Source: Artemia franciscana
Lineage: Eukaryota; Arthropoda; Branchiopoda; Anostraca; Artemiidae
Assembly: GCF_032884065.1 (NCBI RefSeq)
Contig: NC_088873.1
Coordinates: forward strand, 32,646,227-32,710,226
DNA: 64,000 nucleotides
Direction: 5' to 3'
The notes beneath the pieces are model-generated. The model saw only the letters and a program-made list of their open reading frames with translations, did no database searches and had not been told where the DNA came from. The position numbers and the translations under genes were made by a program. Below, one piece after another: positions 24,315-35,957 of the stretch (position 1 is its first letter; each line of letters starts with the position of its first letter).

Positions 24315-24530
24315 CTAAAACAATAACAGCAATAAAAAAACTACAATAGTAATAATAACAAATGGATTAATCATCTTATTAGCAATAACAGTTAATATTG
24401 AATTATTTAAGTACGACCTACTCACATTTCTTGCGTTAAAATGTTTCAAACGCAAGGTAAATACTTAGAAGTTTGACCATAAGAGTTTATGTACCGAGAT
24501 TAAATTGTAAAATTTTTATATTGTACATTA
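24315..24530 (-). other. PDE12 intron 7, acceptor-side part
   Basis: AT-rich intron sequence up to the Helitron. The base left of the Helitron is A (ACATTA), as Helitrons require. Confidence 0.5.
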
Positions 24531-24824
24531 TCTATATATATAAAAATAAGTTGTCTGTGTGTGTGTGTCTGTCGAGTGATGTCATGTTTGTGTGTCGACT
24601 GACGTCATGTTTTCGACTGACGAAATTACAGACCGGGACATCGGGCCACAAATGACGACCGGGACACCGGCACATCTTCTATATATATAAAAATAAGTTG
24701 TCTATGTGTGTGTCTGTCTGTCGAGTGACGTCATGTTTGTGTGTCGACTGACGTCATGTTTTCCACTGACGAAATTACAGACCGGGACATCGGGACAAAA
24801 TGACGACCGGGACACCGGCACATA
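24531..24824 (+). repeat. Duplicated Helitron 5' end (2 x ~147 bp)
   Basis: 24531-24677 and the sequence from 24678 share TCTATATATATAAAAATAAG, the TGTCTGTCGAGTGA theme, GTGTGTCGACTGACGTCATG and GACGAAATTACAGACCGGGA in the same order with few differences. Confidence 0.85.
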
Positions 24825-25740
24825 GGGAATATAAATGACGACCGGGACACCGGCACATAGGGAATATAAATGACGACCGGGACACTCAAAGAGAAAGCGA
24901 CCGGGACACAAGGAATGTTCGATTAGCAATCACCATCAACAAACCACCGGGACACAAATGACGACCGGGACACAGGGAGTATAAGTGACGACCAGGACAT
25001 AAGTAAAAAAAAAAACTAAAAAAACTAAAAAAAAGGGTAAAAACTACAAAAAACTAAAAAGAAAAAAAAACTAAAAACTAATAAAAAACTAAAAAAGCTA
25101 AAAAACTAAAAAAACTAAAAAAGTAAAAAAATAAAAAAAGGAAAAAAAATGAAAAATGAAGGAGAAAAACAAAACTAAAAAAAATAAAAATAAAAAAAAA
25201 ACCAAAAAGAAAAAAAGGGGAATAATACAAAAATTTATTTCATCATATACCATTTCAAGAACGAATGTATATACAGACCGGGACACCGGGATACAAATGA
25301 CGACCGGGACACAGGGAATATAAATGACGACCGGGACACAGGGACACAACTACAACGGGGACGCCGGGGGGCACAGGGGGATTTATAAATGACGACGGGG
25401 ACACAGGGAATGTTCGATTAGCAATCACCATCAACAAAGCTCAAGGGCAATCATTAGAATCATGAGGTATAACTAAAAAAACTAAAAAAAGGTAAAAAAC
25501 TAAAAACTAAAAAAAAAGACCAATTCAAAAACGAATGTATATACAGACCGGGACACCGGGACACAAGGAATATAAATGACGCCTGGGACACTCAAAGAGA
25601 AATCACAGACTGGGACACCGGGACACAAATGACGACCAGGACACAGGGAATATAAATGACGACCGGGACACAGGGACACAACTACAACGGGGACGCCGGG
25701 GGGGACAGGGGGATATATAAATGACGACGGCGACACAGGG
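24780..25740 (+). repeat. Minisatellite inside the Helitron (GACGACCGGGACACAGGGAATATAAAT theme)
   Basis: Irregular repeats of roughly 26-30 bp built from ACCGGGACAC, AGGGAATATAAATGACGA and CACCGGGACACAAATGACGA. They are interrupted by A-rich runs, and by a segment carrying AGCAATCACCATCAACAAAG at 25410-25470 that recurs at 25745-25800. In reverse it gives the Val/Pro/Ser-rich chance frames seen on the minus strand. Confidence 0.8.
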
Positions 25741-25741
25741 A

Positions 25742-25941
25742 ATGGTCGATTAGCAATCACCATCAACAAAGCTCAAGGGCAATCATTAGAATCATGAGGT
25801 ATAGATCTGAATACGGATTGTTTTCCCATGGACCATTATATGTTGCATGTTCAAGAGTCGGTAAATCTGACAATCTATTTATATGCACAGACAATGGGAC
25901 AGCAAAGAATGTTGTATATTCGCAAGTTTTACGTAGTTAAA

Positions 25942-25945
<4 letters not shown>
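25742..25945 (+). pseudogene. Helitron helicase C-terminal relic
   Basis: On the plus strand it reads RLAITINKAQGQSLES, then after one stop and one frame slip GIDLNTDC, CFSHGPLYVACSRVGKSDNL and FICTDNGTAKNVVYSQVLRS followed by TAA. This is motif V/VI and the end of the Pif1-like helicase of Helitron proteins (TINKAQGQ..., YVACSRV). The stop after LES and the slip make it non-functional. A shorter copy of the first 20 codons lies at 25408-25470. Confidence 0.88.

Positions 25946-26012
<67 letters not shown>
25945..26012. repeat. (AT)n microsatellite in Helitron
   Basis: About 34 AT units just after the helicase relic. The sister Helitron at 60 kb has a short TATATATA run in the same place, so this is an expanded element-borne repeat. 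Confidence 0.95.
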
Positions 26013-26015
<3 letters not shown>

Positions 26016-26125
26016 CAGGTGGGACATAGGGACACAACTACAATGGCGCGTAACTAATATGGCGCGTAACGACTTACGCGCACGGGGGGGCTTGGGGGGG
26101 CGTGAAGCGCCCCCACCAACTAGGT

Positions 26126-26160
26126 GTTGGGGTGGCGCGAAGCGCCACCCCAACAGCTAG
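26126..26160 (+). other. Helitron 3' terminator hairpin and CTAG end
   Basis: GTTGGGGTGGCGC pairs with GCGCCACCCCAAC across a GAA loop (26126-26154), then AGCTAG. A subterminal hairpin plus a CTAG (CTRR) end is the Helitron 3' signature. Confidence 0.92.
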
Positions 26161-26529
26161 TTATATATAATTGTATATTATCTATGGAGAAGTAACAGCA
26201 GGAATTGGAATTAATTAGTCTTAGTTTCAAGTCAGCAAAAAGCGATGCTTGCCCGGACAGTAAGCTTTTTGAAGGCTTAGAGGCTTATTGGGTTTATGTA
26301 AGTTGACGGGTTTTCAATTAATTCCTTCATTCATCCATTGGATTTAGTCAAATATTTAAGTTCCAGTTTGTACCTTACTTATTAAAACAATTAACGGCAC
26401 TATTATGTTCTCTGCGCTGTTTCTATTTAACCTGAGATTGTCGGTATAGCCGATACAAGATTTAATTTTGCCTTCTCGTCGTAAGCATACGTGAAAAACT
26501 TCCTTCTAGACTGCTCTATATTTTATCGC

Positions 26530-27400
26530 GAAAATTGGCATCATGGTATATTCTGGTCTAAAGAAAAAACGATTTAGATAGGCCAGAAGTTTGAGAAAAT
26601 TCGTTAAGAGACTTAAATTAAAAAAAAAAAAACTATTTATGTGAGTGATGTCATTTTTATACACATCAGTATTGCAATGACGTTGTCACACTTAAATGGA
26701 AAAATTGAAGATTTACATGTATGGATAAGTACATTAAATTGCTTAAAGAGCCAAAAACTGCGGAAAGAGCAAAAACGGGCAATTGCAAAAATATTTCTAC
26801 ATATTTTAACAAGGGATTACAACACTTCAAAAGCCTTAGCAACGAAAATCAAAAGTTTGGAGCTTAGTAGACAATCGCTGTTAGACATCGGACTTGCTTG
26901 AATAATCAAATATCTTTGAAAAGATACAGTATTTTCCATTTTTTCGCGAAAATTTGTATCCTGGGATATTCTGGCAAAAAAAAAACGATCTAGATTACAT
27001 CAGTATTGCAATAACGTTGTCACATTTGTCACACTTATATGGAAAAATTGAAGATTTTCATACATGGAGAAGTTTACAATAAATCGCTTAAAGAGCAAAG
27101 ACAAGGGATTACAACAATTCAAAAGCTTAGGAACGAAAACCAAAAGTTTGAAGCCTAGAAGAAATCGCTGTTAGACATAATGTTAGACTTTTCAATATTA
27201 CTGAAAAGACTATAGTATGGAAAGACATTAAATTGCTTAAAGAGCAAAAAACAGGCAATTGCAAAAATATTTGTATATATTTTGACAAGGGATTACAATA
27301 ATTCAAAAACCTTTAAAAAGAAAAACCAATGTTTGAATCTTAGTAGAAACCGTTGTTAGAAATCGGACTTGCTTGAATAATCAAATAACTGTGGTTAGAA
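26530..27400. repeat. Three diverged tandem copies of a ~250-390 bp unit in PDE12 intron 7
   Basis: Blocks recur in order: CGCGAAAATT...TCTGG (26527, 26943), CATCAGTATTGCAATGACGT (26663; again near 27000), GGAAAAATTGAAGATTT (26697, 27040), AAATTGCTTAAAGAGC (26733; near 27080 and 27230), AAAAATATTT...ACAAGGGATTACAA (26785, 27105, 27260) and GTTAGACATCGGACTTGCTT (26879; near 27350). Later copies carry deletions. The 86-codon open frame at 26641-26901 belongs to the first copy and is closed in the others, so I do not call it a gene. Confidence 0.7.
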
Positions 27401-27661
27401 GACAAGTGACAATGACAATCCATCGACAATGACAATGACAAACAAAACTCTTTCTTGGCACTATTATGACCATTGTGGCTTTCTGGTATGTTGTACAAAT
27501 TGATATTAAGAAATGATCAATTAAGCACGACATACTTCATTTTAATCGTAGACGTTACTATTACTTACTGTAAGTGTTACTATTACTACACTCGAGTAAA
27601 CCAAAATATAAACAGAGAGCCAAGAAGGCAATTAAATAAATAAATAAAAATGTTGTCCTAC

Positions 27662-27782
27662 TTGAGGTCCAATCCTTGTGATCAGGAGGAATATGCTGCT
27701 TTCGCATTAATTCGAGGACACCATTGGAGGGAGAACTGTTGAAATCCCCACAGAAGATTAGGGCAATTTCCTTATCTGGAGC
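27662..27782 (-). CDS. PDE12: PDE12 exon 7 (GDFN catalytic motif)
   Basis: Residues 482-521. It reads APDKEIALIFCGDFNSSPSN, then GVLELMRKQHIPPDHKDWTS. The human counterpart is IPVIFCGDFNSTPSTG and SIPEDHEDW. Asp494 and Asn496 of GDFN are metal- and phosphate-binding catalytic residues of the EEP fold. The acceptor is CATTCCAG and the donor TCAA followed by GTAGGA. The single leftover A joins exon 8. Confidence 0.96.
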
Positions 27783-29634
27783 CTGGAATGACAAAAGTTC
27801 AACATTTGAATACATTGAAAGACAACTATAAAAACAAAAGAACTATTAAGCCTTTTATTACAAATGACTTCTTAGATACAAAGGGAAACTAATTTGATAC
27901 GTAGAGTTTATGGGGGGTGTCCACTTTAAAGTTTTGCACATCAGAGGTTTTTTTTCAAAAGGGGCCTACTAACGACAATAAGCATTAATAGTTTAAAGTG
28001 AATTAGTATTGAAATGTAGCAAAGGCAAGTCTGACATGCCTAATACTTCACATGCCTACAACTACGACATCATATTAGTTATAACAAAAAACTGCCATGT
28101 TCAATGTTTTAAAGGGTCAAAAACTAGCTAAATCAGAAACTTAAAATATTACCTTTTTTAGGGATGGCAGGGGACAATTTCAGAATTTTGAAACACCTGA
28201 AAAATATTGCTTACTTCAATCCATTTAGAAAAATGAAAAGGTTTGTGTGGATTTATTACAATGTTACGAAAATATTTGTCCTGAAAAACCTCATATAAGA
28301 CCTAATTCTTCTTCCAATAAATTCTACATATATAGCATATAATACTGATCGGAAACTGAAATTTCGAAGGTAACAGCCCAATCCCGTATCTCCAAAGAGA
28401 ATGTACCCCGCCCCATCTCTAAAGGTTATAGAACTAGGTTGAATTTGCGATTACAGAAAACTTCCACTTCACCCAAATTTTCATTTAACTAAAACTTATA
28501 TAGTTCTAGACAGGGAGAGCATGCATTTGCTGGATTTCGACACTAATTACTACAAGGTTTAATTTTAATGATTTTTGTGAAACGTTCTTTTTTATAGAAT
28601 AACAGCTTCTTTTTTCTTCTTAGATTCAAATTACGCAAAACTCCATAAGTTTTGCTATATAAAATACTGAAGATAACACCTAGTAGATTCCTGCAACTAT
28701 ATATCCCTTAAAGGTACATGCATATTAAGGAGATAATTTCTTTGTCCAATGTCCAATTTCTTAGATAATCACAACCAAAAATGTACAGAGGATACGCTAT
28801 ATCCTCTGTACGCTGCATGTCTGGTTTTGCTGACACTGAATAGATGTTTAATAGGAGCTAGGAGGTTCGAATCCCAGTGATGGCCAATTTTCGTAGGAAA
28901 GTTTCATTATTATACTAAAACCATACAAAATTCTACTTTCCACGAAAGACAAAGAATAAAAATAAAATGAAGTTTACTCACTGGAAAAATAACAGACTCC
29001 CGCCTTAACCGCTATGATAACCAATATTTAATTTTATATACAAGAGCTTGATGCAGAAAATTTCAAAAGAACAAATTACAGAAAAATTCAATAATCCTCA
29101 GTTCTCACTGCTGGGGCTGAGAGTTCAAAATCCAAGCTTCACAAGCTATGTGCTATTGACAAAATTTACAAGACTATAATTTTACAGCAAGTCTACGGCT
29201 CTCGCATGCTTGTTTTGACGTCAGACTACCAGTTTTTTCTTATTTGGGTTTTCGCAATTTTTATAGTCCATTTCTTTTTCCAGGGTTTCACCACTATTCT
29301 TCAAAAATTTCACTTTCTAGCTTGCATGGTTTAGCTGCAAATTGAATGGAAGAAAAGAAAAGCTAGCAAAAAGGCACTTGCTTTTATATATAAGCTGACA
29401 AAAGAGACAGCTTTTTCGCATTTTTGGCAAGCCAAAAACTGGCTTCACTTGCACTGTCACCACCCTCTGCTCGCTCGAGTTTCGACCATCGCCAAAGGCG
29501 GGTCAGGCCTTTGGCCCTCACAAAGATAGTCTGACGCCAAATCTCTTCACTATTTTTAAAGTAACCAATGATTTTAATCACCTTTTAAAATATTTACAGA
29601 AATTTAGTAATGTTAATAAAAAAAGGAAGAAAAC
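27783..29634 (-). other. PDE12 intron 6
   Basis: 1,852 bp, mostly unique AT-rich sequence. 29400-29530 is GC-richer, with an open minus frame (29581-29384) reading FVRAKGLTRLWRWSKLERAE and GGDSASEASF. It ends about 50 bases from exon 6. I do not recognise it and suspect a repeat, because it lacks splice signals that would join it to PDE12. Confidence 0.5.
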
Positions 29635-29790
29635 CTTCAATTCCAGTGTTTTAACCAAGTCTTCAAAATACAGCATTCCTAATCCAGCCTGAAGAAGTCT
29701 TATATGATCTGCGTCTGGATGAAAGTATAGGTGAGTGTTCCCAACAATTAACCAACGATCTGGACTGTCTATTAGCTCGAATACATGCGC
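29635..29790 (-). CDS. PDE12: PDE12 exon 6 (NTHLY catalytic motif)
   Basis: Residues 430-481. It reads AHVFELIDSPDRWLIVGNTH, LYFHPDADHIRLLQAGLGML and YFEDLVKTLELK. The human counterpart is RICVANTHLYWHPKGGYIRL. His449 in NTHLY is a catalytic-site residue. The acceptor is TTATTCTAG and the donor GAAG before GTTTTC. At 156 nt it is phase 0 at both ends. Confidence 0.96.
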
Positions 29791-31874
29791 CTAGAATAAA
29801 TCACACTCAAATAAATAAAAGAAAAATGAGTAATGAAGAGGCTAATTGTGAACAGCGTAGTAAATACTTTGCCTAATGATTTCCGTAATCTAACTTGGCA
29901 AGTTCTTTTCACGAACGCGGAAAAATTTAACTTCAGGAAACATTAGTTTTCCATGTCCTTAAATTAAAAATGAAATTTTTCGACAGTACATACAGCGATT
30001 TGTCAATTTGATTACTAAATTAAGGGCCAGACTTTATAATAAACAAAACAAAAATTATTTATGCTTCATAAAATCGACTACAGAAATCTCGAAGGCTTTC
30101 AGAACTAGAATAACGGCCTACTAATACTAGAGTACGACGAATAGATAAGGCGAAACACAGAAGAGGGTGGACAACAGAGTAATTTGTTCCTTTTACTACA
30201 CTCCAATTACCGAAGAAGGAATATGGGACTTTGATCCATATTGGCAAGTAGAGAAGTTTTCTACACGAGTTTGCTTTATGAGCAAACGGTGAACTTCATC
30301 ATTAATTACATAGCAGTGTTAAGGGGATAAGTAGCCTTCTAATGTATCACAATTTGTAATCTTTTAAGCTTTAGTCACTTTGTTTTTAAGTTTGAAGTTA
30401 AGTTTTTGCATAGTTTTTCTTTTTTTCTAATGACGTACTGAATTACCAATTTGTATCACTATTCAAAAATTAATCCCTGAGCTACATGCTCCATAGCAAA
30501 AGCCCACATTGTAATTCGCATGTGTACACTTTACGTATAGAAAAATATCTGCTCCTAAAGAAAAAGAAAAAGAAATTTCAAGACTATTCTACGGGTATTT
30601 TATATTTGTGCACAATATACGTTTTTATACTTGTACACAATATACGCTTACTTCATAATATGCATAATAATCATAGTTAGCATATTTTGCATGGGAGAAC
30701 CTTCATTTTCACTTCTTTCCTTGTTTTTCCAGTTATTCTAAGATATATATTCGGCCCTGGACATAGGGCCGAAATATTCACTGAATTAAATTTCACTGTC
30801 TCGAGAAAAATTCCCTATTGTTTCCAAGTTGTATTTTTTTTATATAGAAAGACAGTGTGGTCCTCGTAACTATTTATAAAAATTCTCCACGTGCAAAATG
30901 TGTTAACTATGACTATTCTGTATATTATGAAGGAGGAATTGTTTTCTTAACATGTTTCCTTATGTTCATCAAGGCTTTTAGGCTTACACCAAAATTCATG
31001 TGTTATTCCAAATATCTAAAATTCGTGTGTGACTGAATTCCAGGATACAGCTTATTATAATAGAAGCTAACGTTACTAAACCAACGACAATTAGAGGATT
31101 TTCTTTATTGTATTTTACTTGTTACTCTTTTCAATTTGCGATTTTATTTTCTAATGAAAATGGGATGCAAGTTAAGATGTTAAGAAACAAGATGCAAGTT
31201 AAGAACCAAACCAAGCTTCGGTCTAGAAACATTCTTGCTGTCACAACAACGAGAATAAGATGCTCCTTTCAAAACGTGGATCAAAAAACAAATTTGCTGC
31301 AAGGCTTATGCAAGCGTAATTACTTTTAGTGAAATGTAGCTAAGAAACTGATTTAAGTGAAATTGTTTTATTTTAGGAGCTTTTTCCTTTTTTCCTTCCC
31401 TTTTTTGGACGTTACTTCGGACATTATCCGAACATAGAAGGAAATACAAAAGGTACAACAGGCTTCCATCGACACTGGGTTTTCATCAGCCGTGAGTGGT
31501 CTGGGGCCTATCAGACGGAATTTGAACAGATCAAATTGTATCTAAAGGAAAAATTTGTAGAGTCCGTAAACCTTTTACCTTTGGGACCCAGTCCCAAGCA
31601 GCGTCTTGAGGGTAGCTCTGGTAGAAAACGATAATATTTTGGCACCTCTGGAGTTATCACACACTTGAAAACTGAGCAATAAATAGGAGAAAAATTGGCA
31701 CCTCTTGAGTTATCACACACTTGAAAACTGAGCAGTAAATAGGAGAAAACTAAAATAGACAATTGGCAGTACTCTAATACAAACAGCTAATGAAATCAAT
31801 GAAGCACCATCTTGGATTAGGTAGTAGTAATAAAAGTAAAATCAAATGTATTACTAATGAAGGGATTTTTATAC
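29791..31874 (-). other. PDE12 intron 5
   Basis: 2,084 bp. AT-rich and unique, apart from a 56-bp direct duplication at about 31641-31755 (GGCACCTCTKGAGTTATCAC, then ACACTTGAAAACTGAGCA). Open frames of 60-73 codons (30486, 30687, 31108, plus strand) are AT-driven. Confidence 0.5.
31641..31755. repeat. 56-bp tandem duplication
   Basis: Two adjacent copies of GGCACCTCTGGAGTTATCAC...AAATAGGAGAAAA differ at only a few bases. They lie 120 bases before the acceptor-distal side of exon 5. Confidence 0.85.
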
Positions 31875-32007
31875 CTGAAGAGCGTTTGTCCTTTGGAGAA
31901 CTCTGTCTTTTAAGTTTTCATTGCGGCATACTGTCTCCCATACTCTTCTGAAAATTGGCCTCTCCTGCAATGCTTCACTTATGGTAAAACTCTCTGTTTG
32001 AATTAAC
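31875..32007 (-). CDS. PDE12: PDE12 exon 5
   Basis: Residues 386-429. It reads LIQTESFTISEALQERPIFR, RVWETVCRNENLKDRVLQRT and NALQ. The human counterpart is LLSQHDISFYEALESDP, then EKVLQRSSVLQ. The first base G completes Arg385 with exon 4. The acceptor is ATTTTACAG and the donor CTTCAG before GTATAA. It belongs to the helical insert of the EEP domain and carries no catalytic residue. Confidence 0.94.
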
Positions 32008-33734
32008 CTGTAAAATTTTAACGAATTCTATCACTAAAATTTACTCAAGCCATGAGCTTTATACATTATTATAGTAAAAAATGCTTTCGAACTGGCGTAA
32101 ATTTCATGATTTACTAGAAATAAGCGAGCCTAATGTAACCCCATGAATAATCAGTCTAATCAGTCTCTTTCTAGCATCCACCATCTCCAGGCAAGTTCCA
32201 AGTTTACCCCAAATATTGGTACATATGACATTTTTCATAGTTTCTATAGAAAGAAAGGGAGCAGAAGCTAAAAACTAAAGAGTATTTTCTGGGAACTGAT
32301 GAGTGTTTTTGATAAATAACGGCCAGCGTGCTGCCGAAGTTTACGGATGACGTCATCGATTTGGTAGTTTACTATATGTGTGCTATAATCATTGAGATTG
32401 GTTATACAAAACTCAAGATTTATTATCCGTGTGTAACATGGAATTTTGTGACACGCCTACAGCTTGTTCAACTGTAAGGACAAGATACTTACAGTATTGA
32501 ATTCATATAGTTTCAGACTTATCCGTTCACAGAGCCAGAATTCTGATGATGCTTAGAACTTCCTTACAGAATGGTGTAAATTCGCTTAAAAAATCAAATT
32601 TGTCCCACATGCACAGGTTTCTGATTTGTCTTATAAGGTCAAGATGAAAAATAAAAATAATAAAACAAAAAGCAAAAGCTGGGTCTCAACTATTGTGTAA
32701 AAAACAAAATTGACAACTTACTTTGAAATATTAAAACCGTAGGACTGCAGGAAAAAAACTTGACAAAGGCTTGAACAGGGAGGGTAGAACTCAATAGTCC
32801 CACACTTGGCATAAAGTAAAAGTTAGAATGCGTGCACTTTAACATAGCAAAGAACCTATAAGCGCATTTTGAAAAAAACAAATAAATACCACATCATAAA
32901 GAGCCAAAAAACTAATCAAGAGCTGAAATTTATCTTCAAGGTAATAACTTATAGTGACCCTTTACAAAAGCTATAGAAAGATCTTTAGTGCGCTCCAAAT
33001 TGTCCAAAGGATATACCCCTTAATTAAGACAACCAAATAGTTCAACTACAAAAAAAAGCTCCATAAATAACCTTTTATTTTAGAAATTGATTCGGTTTTT
33101 CAGTAATTGTACTTGTTTATGAATAAGCTATGCTAAAAAGGACAAATAAAAAAAGTATTTTAATAAAAGCGAAGTTATTATTAAACCCATGCTACGGCAT
33201 GCCACAAGAATCTGTCTAGTTTATACTACTATTGTTCAAATTCTTCTTCGTAAAAGAATTCTAGGACTTTATTGTCACAGTACTTGTATAACCTCAAGCA
33301 AAAGTAATTAGCGTTTGGACCATGTGAAAAGCATGATGCACAATCTTTTTACTTTGAGTTTTTAATGTTACGTAGTTTTTGTTATTTTTGCTAGGAAATA
33401 CAAGGCTATTGTGCGCTTCATTTATAATTAGGTTTGACTACGTTGTGATTTGTTAATTTAGTTTTTTTTTTAATTTCCATTTTCTTTCTTTTACATAGCT
33501 TTACTCCAAGGGATAGAACATACAGAGCAGAGAGTAAAAAAAAAAAAAAAAAAATCATTATGTGTTTTGTTTTGTTCACCCTGCCTATACAAAAAAAGTA
33601 CTCCCACTAAGAGGAGAACACTCTTATGATGCAAATCAAACATTTGCGAAAAAAAATCCTGTTTCAATTTCTATGTAAAATACCACTCTATTAATTTTCC
33701 ACCTCTAATGTTGAATTATGTTGAATTTTATTTT

Positions 33735-33840
33735 GGTTGGTAGGGTGATTAAGGGAAGTAAGGGTGGGTTTGGGAGGTAAGGGTGGGGCTAGGGAGACAA
33801 GGGTGGGTTAGGGAGGTAAGGGTGGGCAGGGGGTAAGGCG
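33735..33840. repeat. G-rich minisatellite (GGTAAGGGTGGG theme)
   Basis: About five irregular copies of GGGAGGTAAGGGTGGG, some 20-27 bp apart, with many GGG runs on the plus strand, i.e. the non-transcribed strand of PDE12 is C-rich. G-quadruplex formation is possible. Confidence 0.75.
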
Positions 33841-34774
33841 CAGTTGGGAGCAATGAAAGGGGGAAGGGAGAGTTGTGCATTAATGAGTAAGATAGATTGG
33901 ATTTGTTATTATAGGTAAGTAGATATGTGGACTTTCACGCGCCCTCCATCAGAAATTTCTCCCTCCATCAGAAATCCATCAGGAATTTCAACCCCTCCAT
34001 CAGATAAGGTAAGACCAAAAGTTTTGAAAATGTAGGAGGCATGAGCTGAATTGGGGGAGCTAATTCAAGCCCAAAATTTATAAAATATATTTCGTAAGCT
34101 TAGGTAAATTAAAAGTGTGTTGTGTACCAAGTTAACAATTGTGGATTCGTTCATAATGTAATATATAATAAAAATAATGTCCAGTGAAGGACATTGTGGT
34201 AAATTAAAAATCCTTTTTGCAAAATTTACAGATTAGCAAACAAACCTAACAGATATGACCTTCAAATATCATAGTTTAAATTTCAGCCATATGCTTCATG
34301 TTATGGCAATGCTTCTTAATTAAAAGAGCAACCACTTGTAGAAAACAGCCATTTGTTTTTATTTGCATCAGTGTAAAATTCAGAAGATTATGTTTTTTTT
34401 TACTCTCTTGATGATACAAAGGAATATTCAATTACATAAAACGTTATTTTCATCTTTCACCCGAATACAAACCGTCATAGGTTTTCCCCAGCGCAAAAGT
34501 GCTGTATTTTATTTATTTATTTGTGAATTTTGAAATAAAAACTTGAAACTTGAAAACTCGAACTTAATATCTATAATAACAATCTTACTTTTTGCACTAC
34601 AGCCTGTATCTTGATTACATATACGTAACATAGAGATATAGTTGCAGCCTTTACAGAGTTGCACATTAAAAATTGATAAAAATAAACAAATATGGGCCTT
34701 TATGAATTTCAAAATCTCTCATTCATAGTGGTTTTAGTGAGTGATTGATATTTACAAATCAGCACAAATTACGC

Positions 34775-35090
34775 ACTGGGCCTATTGGCTAATCAAGCCC
34801 TGGAATCCAGCTTTTCGTCTTCATGTATTTGTGCTGAAACATGATACCCACTGGGCATGTTGGCTAATCAAGCCCTGGAATCCAGCTTTTCGTCTTCGTG
34901 TATTTGTGCTGAAACATTATATAGTGTATCTCTTTTTTATATATTGTGTATCTCATGCGGAACTTTAGGATTGGTCATTGCTGACATTAAGGTTTTTTTT
35001 ATAACGTTTCGACATTAACGTTTGTTTATATTGTGTATCTCTTGCGGAACTTAAGGATTGGTCATTGCTGACATTAACGTTTTCTAATCA
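34775..35090. repeat. Two adjacent tandem duplications (75 bp and ~100 bp)
   Basis: ACTGGGC...TTGGCTAATCAAGCCCTGGA...GTATTTGTGCTGAAACAT occurs at 34775 and 34850. TATTGTGTATCTC...GCGGAACTT...GGATTGGTCATTGCTGACAT occurs near 34942 and 35029. Confidence 0.85.
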
Positions 35091-35957
35091 GCACATAACC
35101 TGAGAAACGTAGAAGTTTCATTCAGAGACAGAGGGGGAGGGGAGCTACCTCTTAGGTAAGTAAGATCAATAAGGCTGGAGCAAATAAGTCAACAATTTTC
35201 ATACAAGCTTAGGCTATACAAAGTTTGAATAAAATTTTTGGGAAATTTGAAAGGAGAATTCCAGTCCGTTTAACCCTTTTCCGTTGACTTCTTGTTCTAC
35301 TTTCAATTGTTGTTTCAGTTTGAATATGTCTTAACCTAGCAACTATGCTAAGTATCAAACATTTCTCACTGAAAGATTTATCGCTAAAATTCAGTGCTTC
35401 TGCCGTGTACATTGGCTTGTTTTACTTTTAAAAACATTTTTCTAAGGTGAGTCAATAACTATGACTACCATTAACAACTAATTGCACCACATTCGCCCAA
35501 GTGCAACAGAGCTGCAGGTCACTCAATCGAGTGCCTATAAAACTGACAAATTATAATTGATCACTACTCAGAAAAAAAACAGCAAAAATGGGTCAATCAA
35601 AATGAAGATGAAAGAAAAGTATTGATATCATCTTCCGCAATAAATGCGAGTTACGAATATTTATAAACTACACCCAATAGGTTATCTTAATGGCGAAGTC
35701 TTTGCAGAGCTTCAATTTAAAAAAAAGGTAAATTTTACATCTTGAAGCGTGAAATGAATCTTCCAAAGGCCAGATTTTCCATGAAAAACAGATATTATTT
35801 AAAAAGACGGATCGTGGGTTTTAGTTTTAATAAATAAGAGTACAAAAAATCCGAAAGATATAAAAAAGAGTTAATATTTTACAAAGCTAAAGGCTGCAAT
35901 GCTGATGCCTCAAAAATTTAAAATTCTGATAAAAAAAATATTCTGTAAGTAAGGTAC

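Larger units (their letters stand above)
24531..26160 (+). mobile_element. Non-autonomous Helitron in PDE12 intron 7
   Basis: The 5' end is TC (TCTATATATATAAAAATAAG) after a host A. The 3' end is CTAG before a host T, preceded by a perfect 13-bp GC-rich hairpin. These are the hallmarks of a rolling-circle Helitron. The 5' end is present twice (24531 and 24678): a 147-bp tandem duplication of the end. The body is a minisatellite of CGACCGGGACACAGGGAA themes, an A-rich CTAAAAAAA stretch (24990-25230), and near the 3' end a relic of the helicase C-terminus. It lies against the direction of PDE12 transcription. It cannot move by itself: no Rep domain and only the last part of the helicase. Confidence 0.9.
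32008..35957 (-). other. PDE12 intron 4
   Basis: 3,950 bp. It holds a G-rich minisatellite (33735-33840), CCCTCCATCAGAAATTTC duplicates (33945-34010), a 75-bp duplication (34775-34920) and a second ~100-bp duplication (34930-35090). The remainder is AT-rich unique sequence with chance frames only. Confidence 0.55.

Noticed and set aside
24780..25740. CRISPR-like array
   Set aside because: Repeats are irregular in length, adjacent and self-similar with no unique spacers, and they lie inside a eukaryotic Helitron.
24702..25769. Several minus-strand frames rich in Cys/Pro/Gly/Val (CPGVPVVIYIP type)
   Set aside because: They are translations of the CCGGGACAC minisatellite of the Helitron, repetitive by construction.
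29384..29581. 65-codon minus-strand frame 50 bases from PDE12 exon 6
   Set aside because: No acceptor or donor would add it to PDE12. Exons 6 and 7 join perfectly in phase without it.
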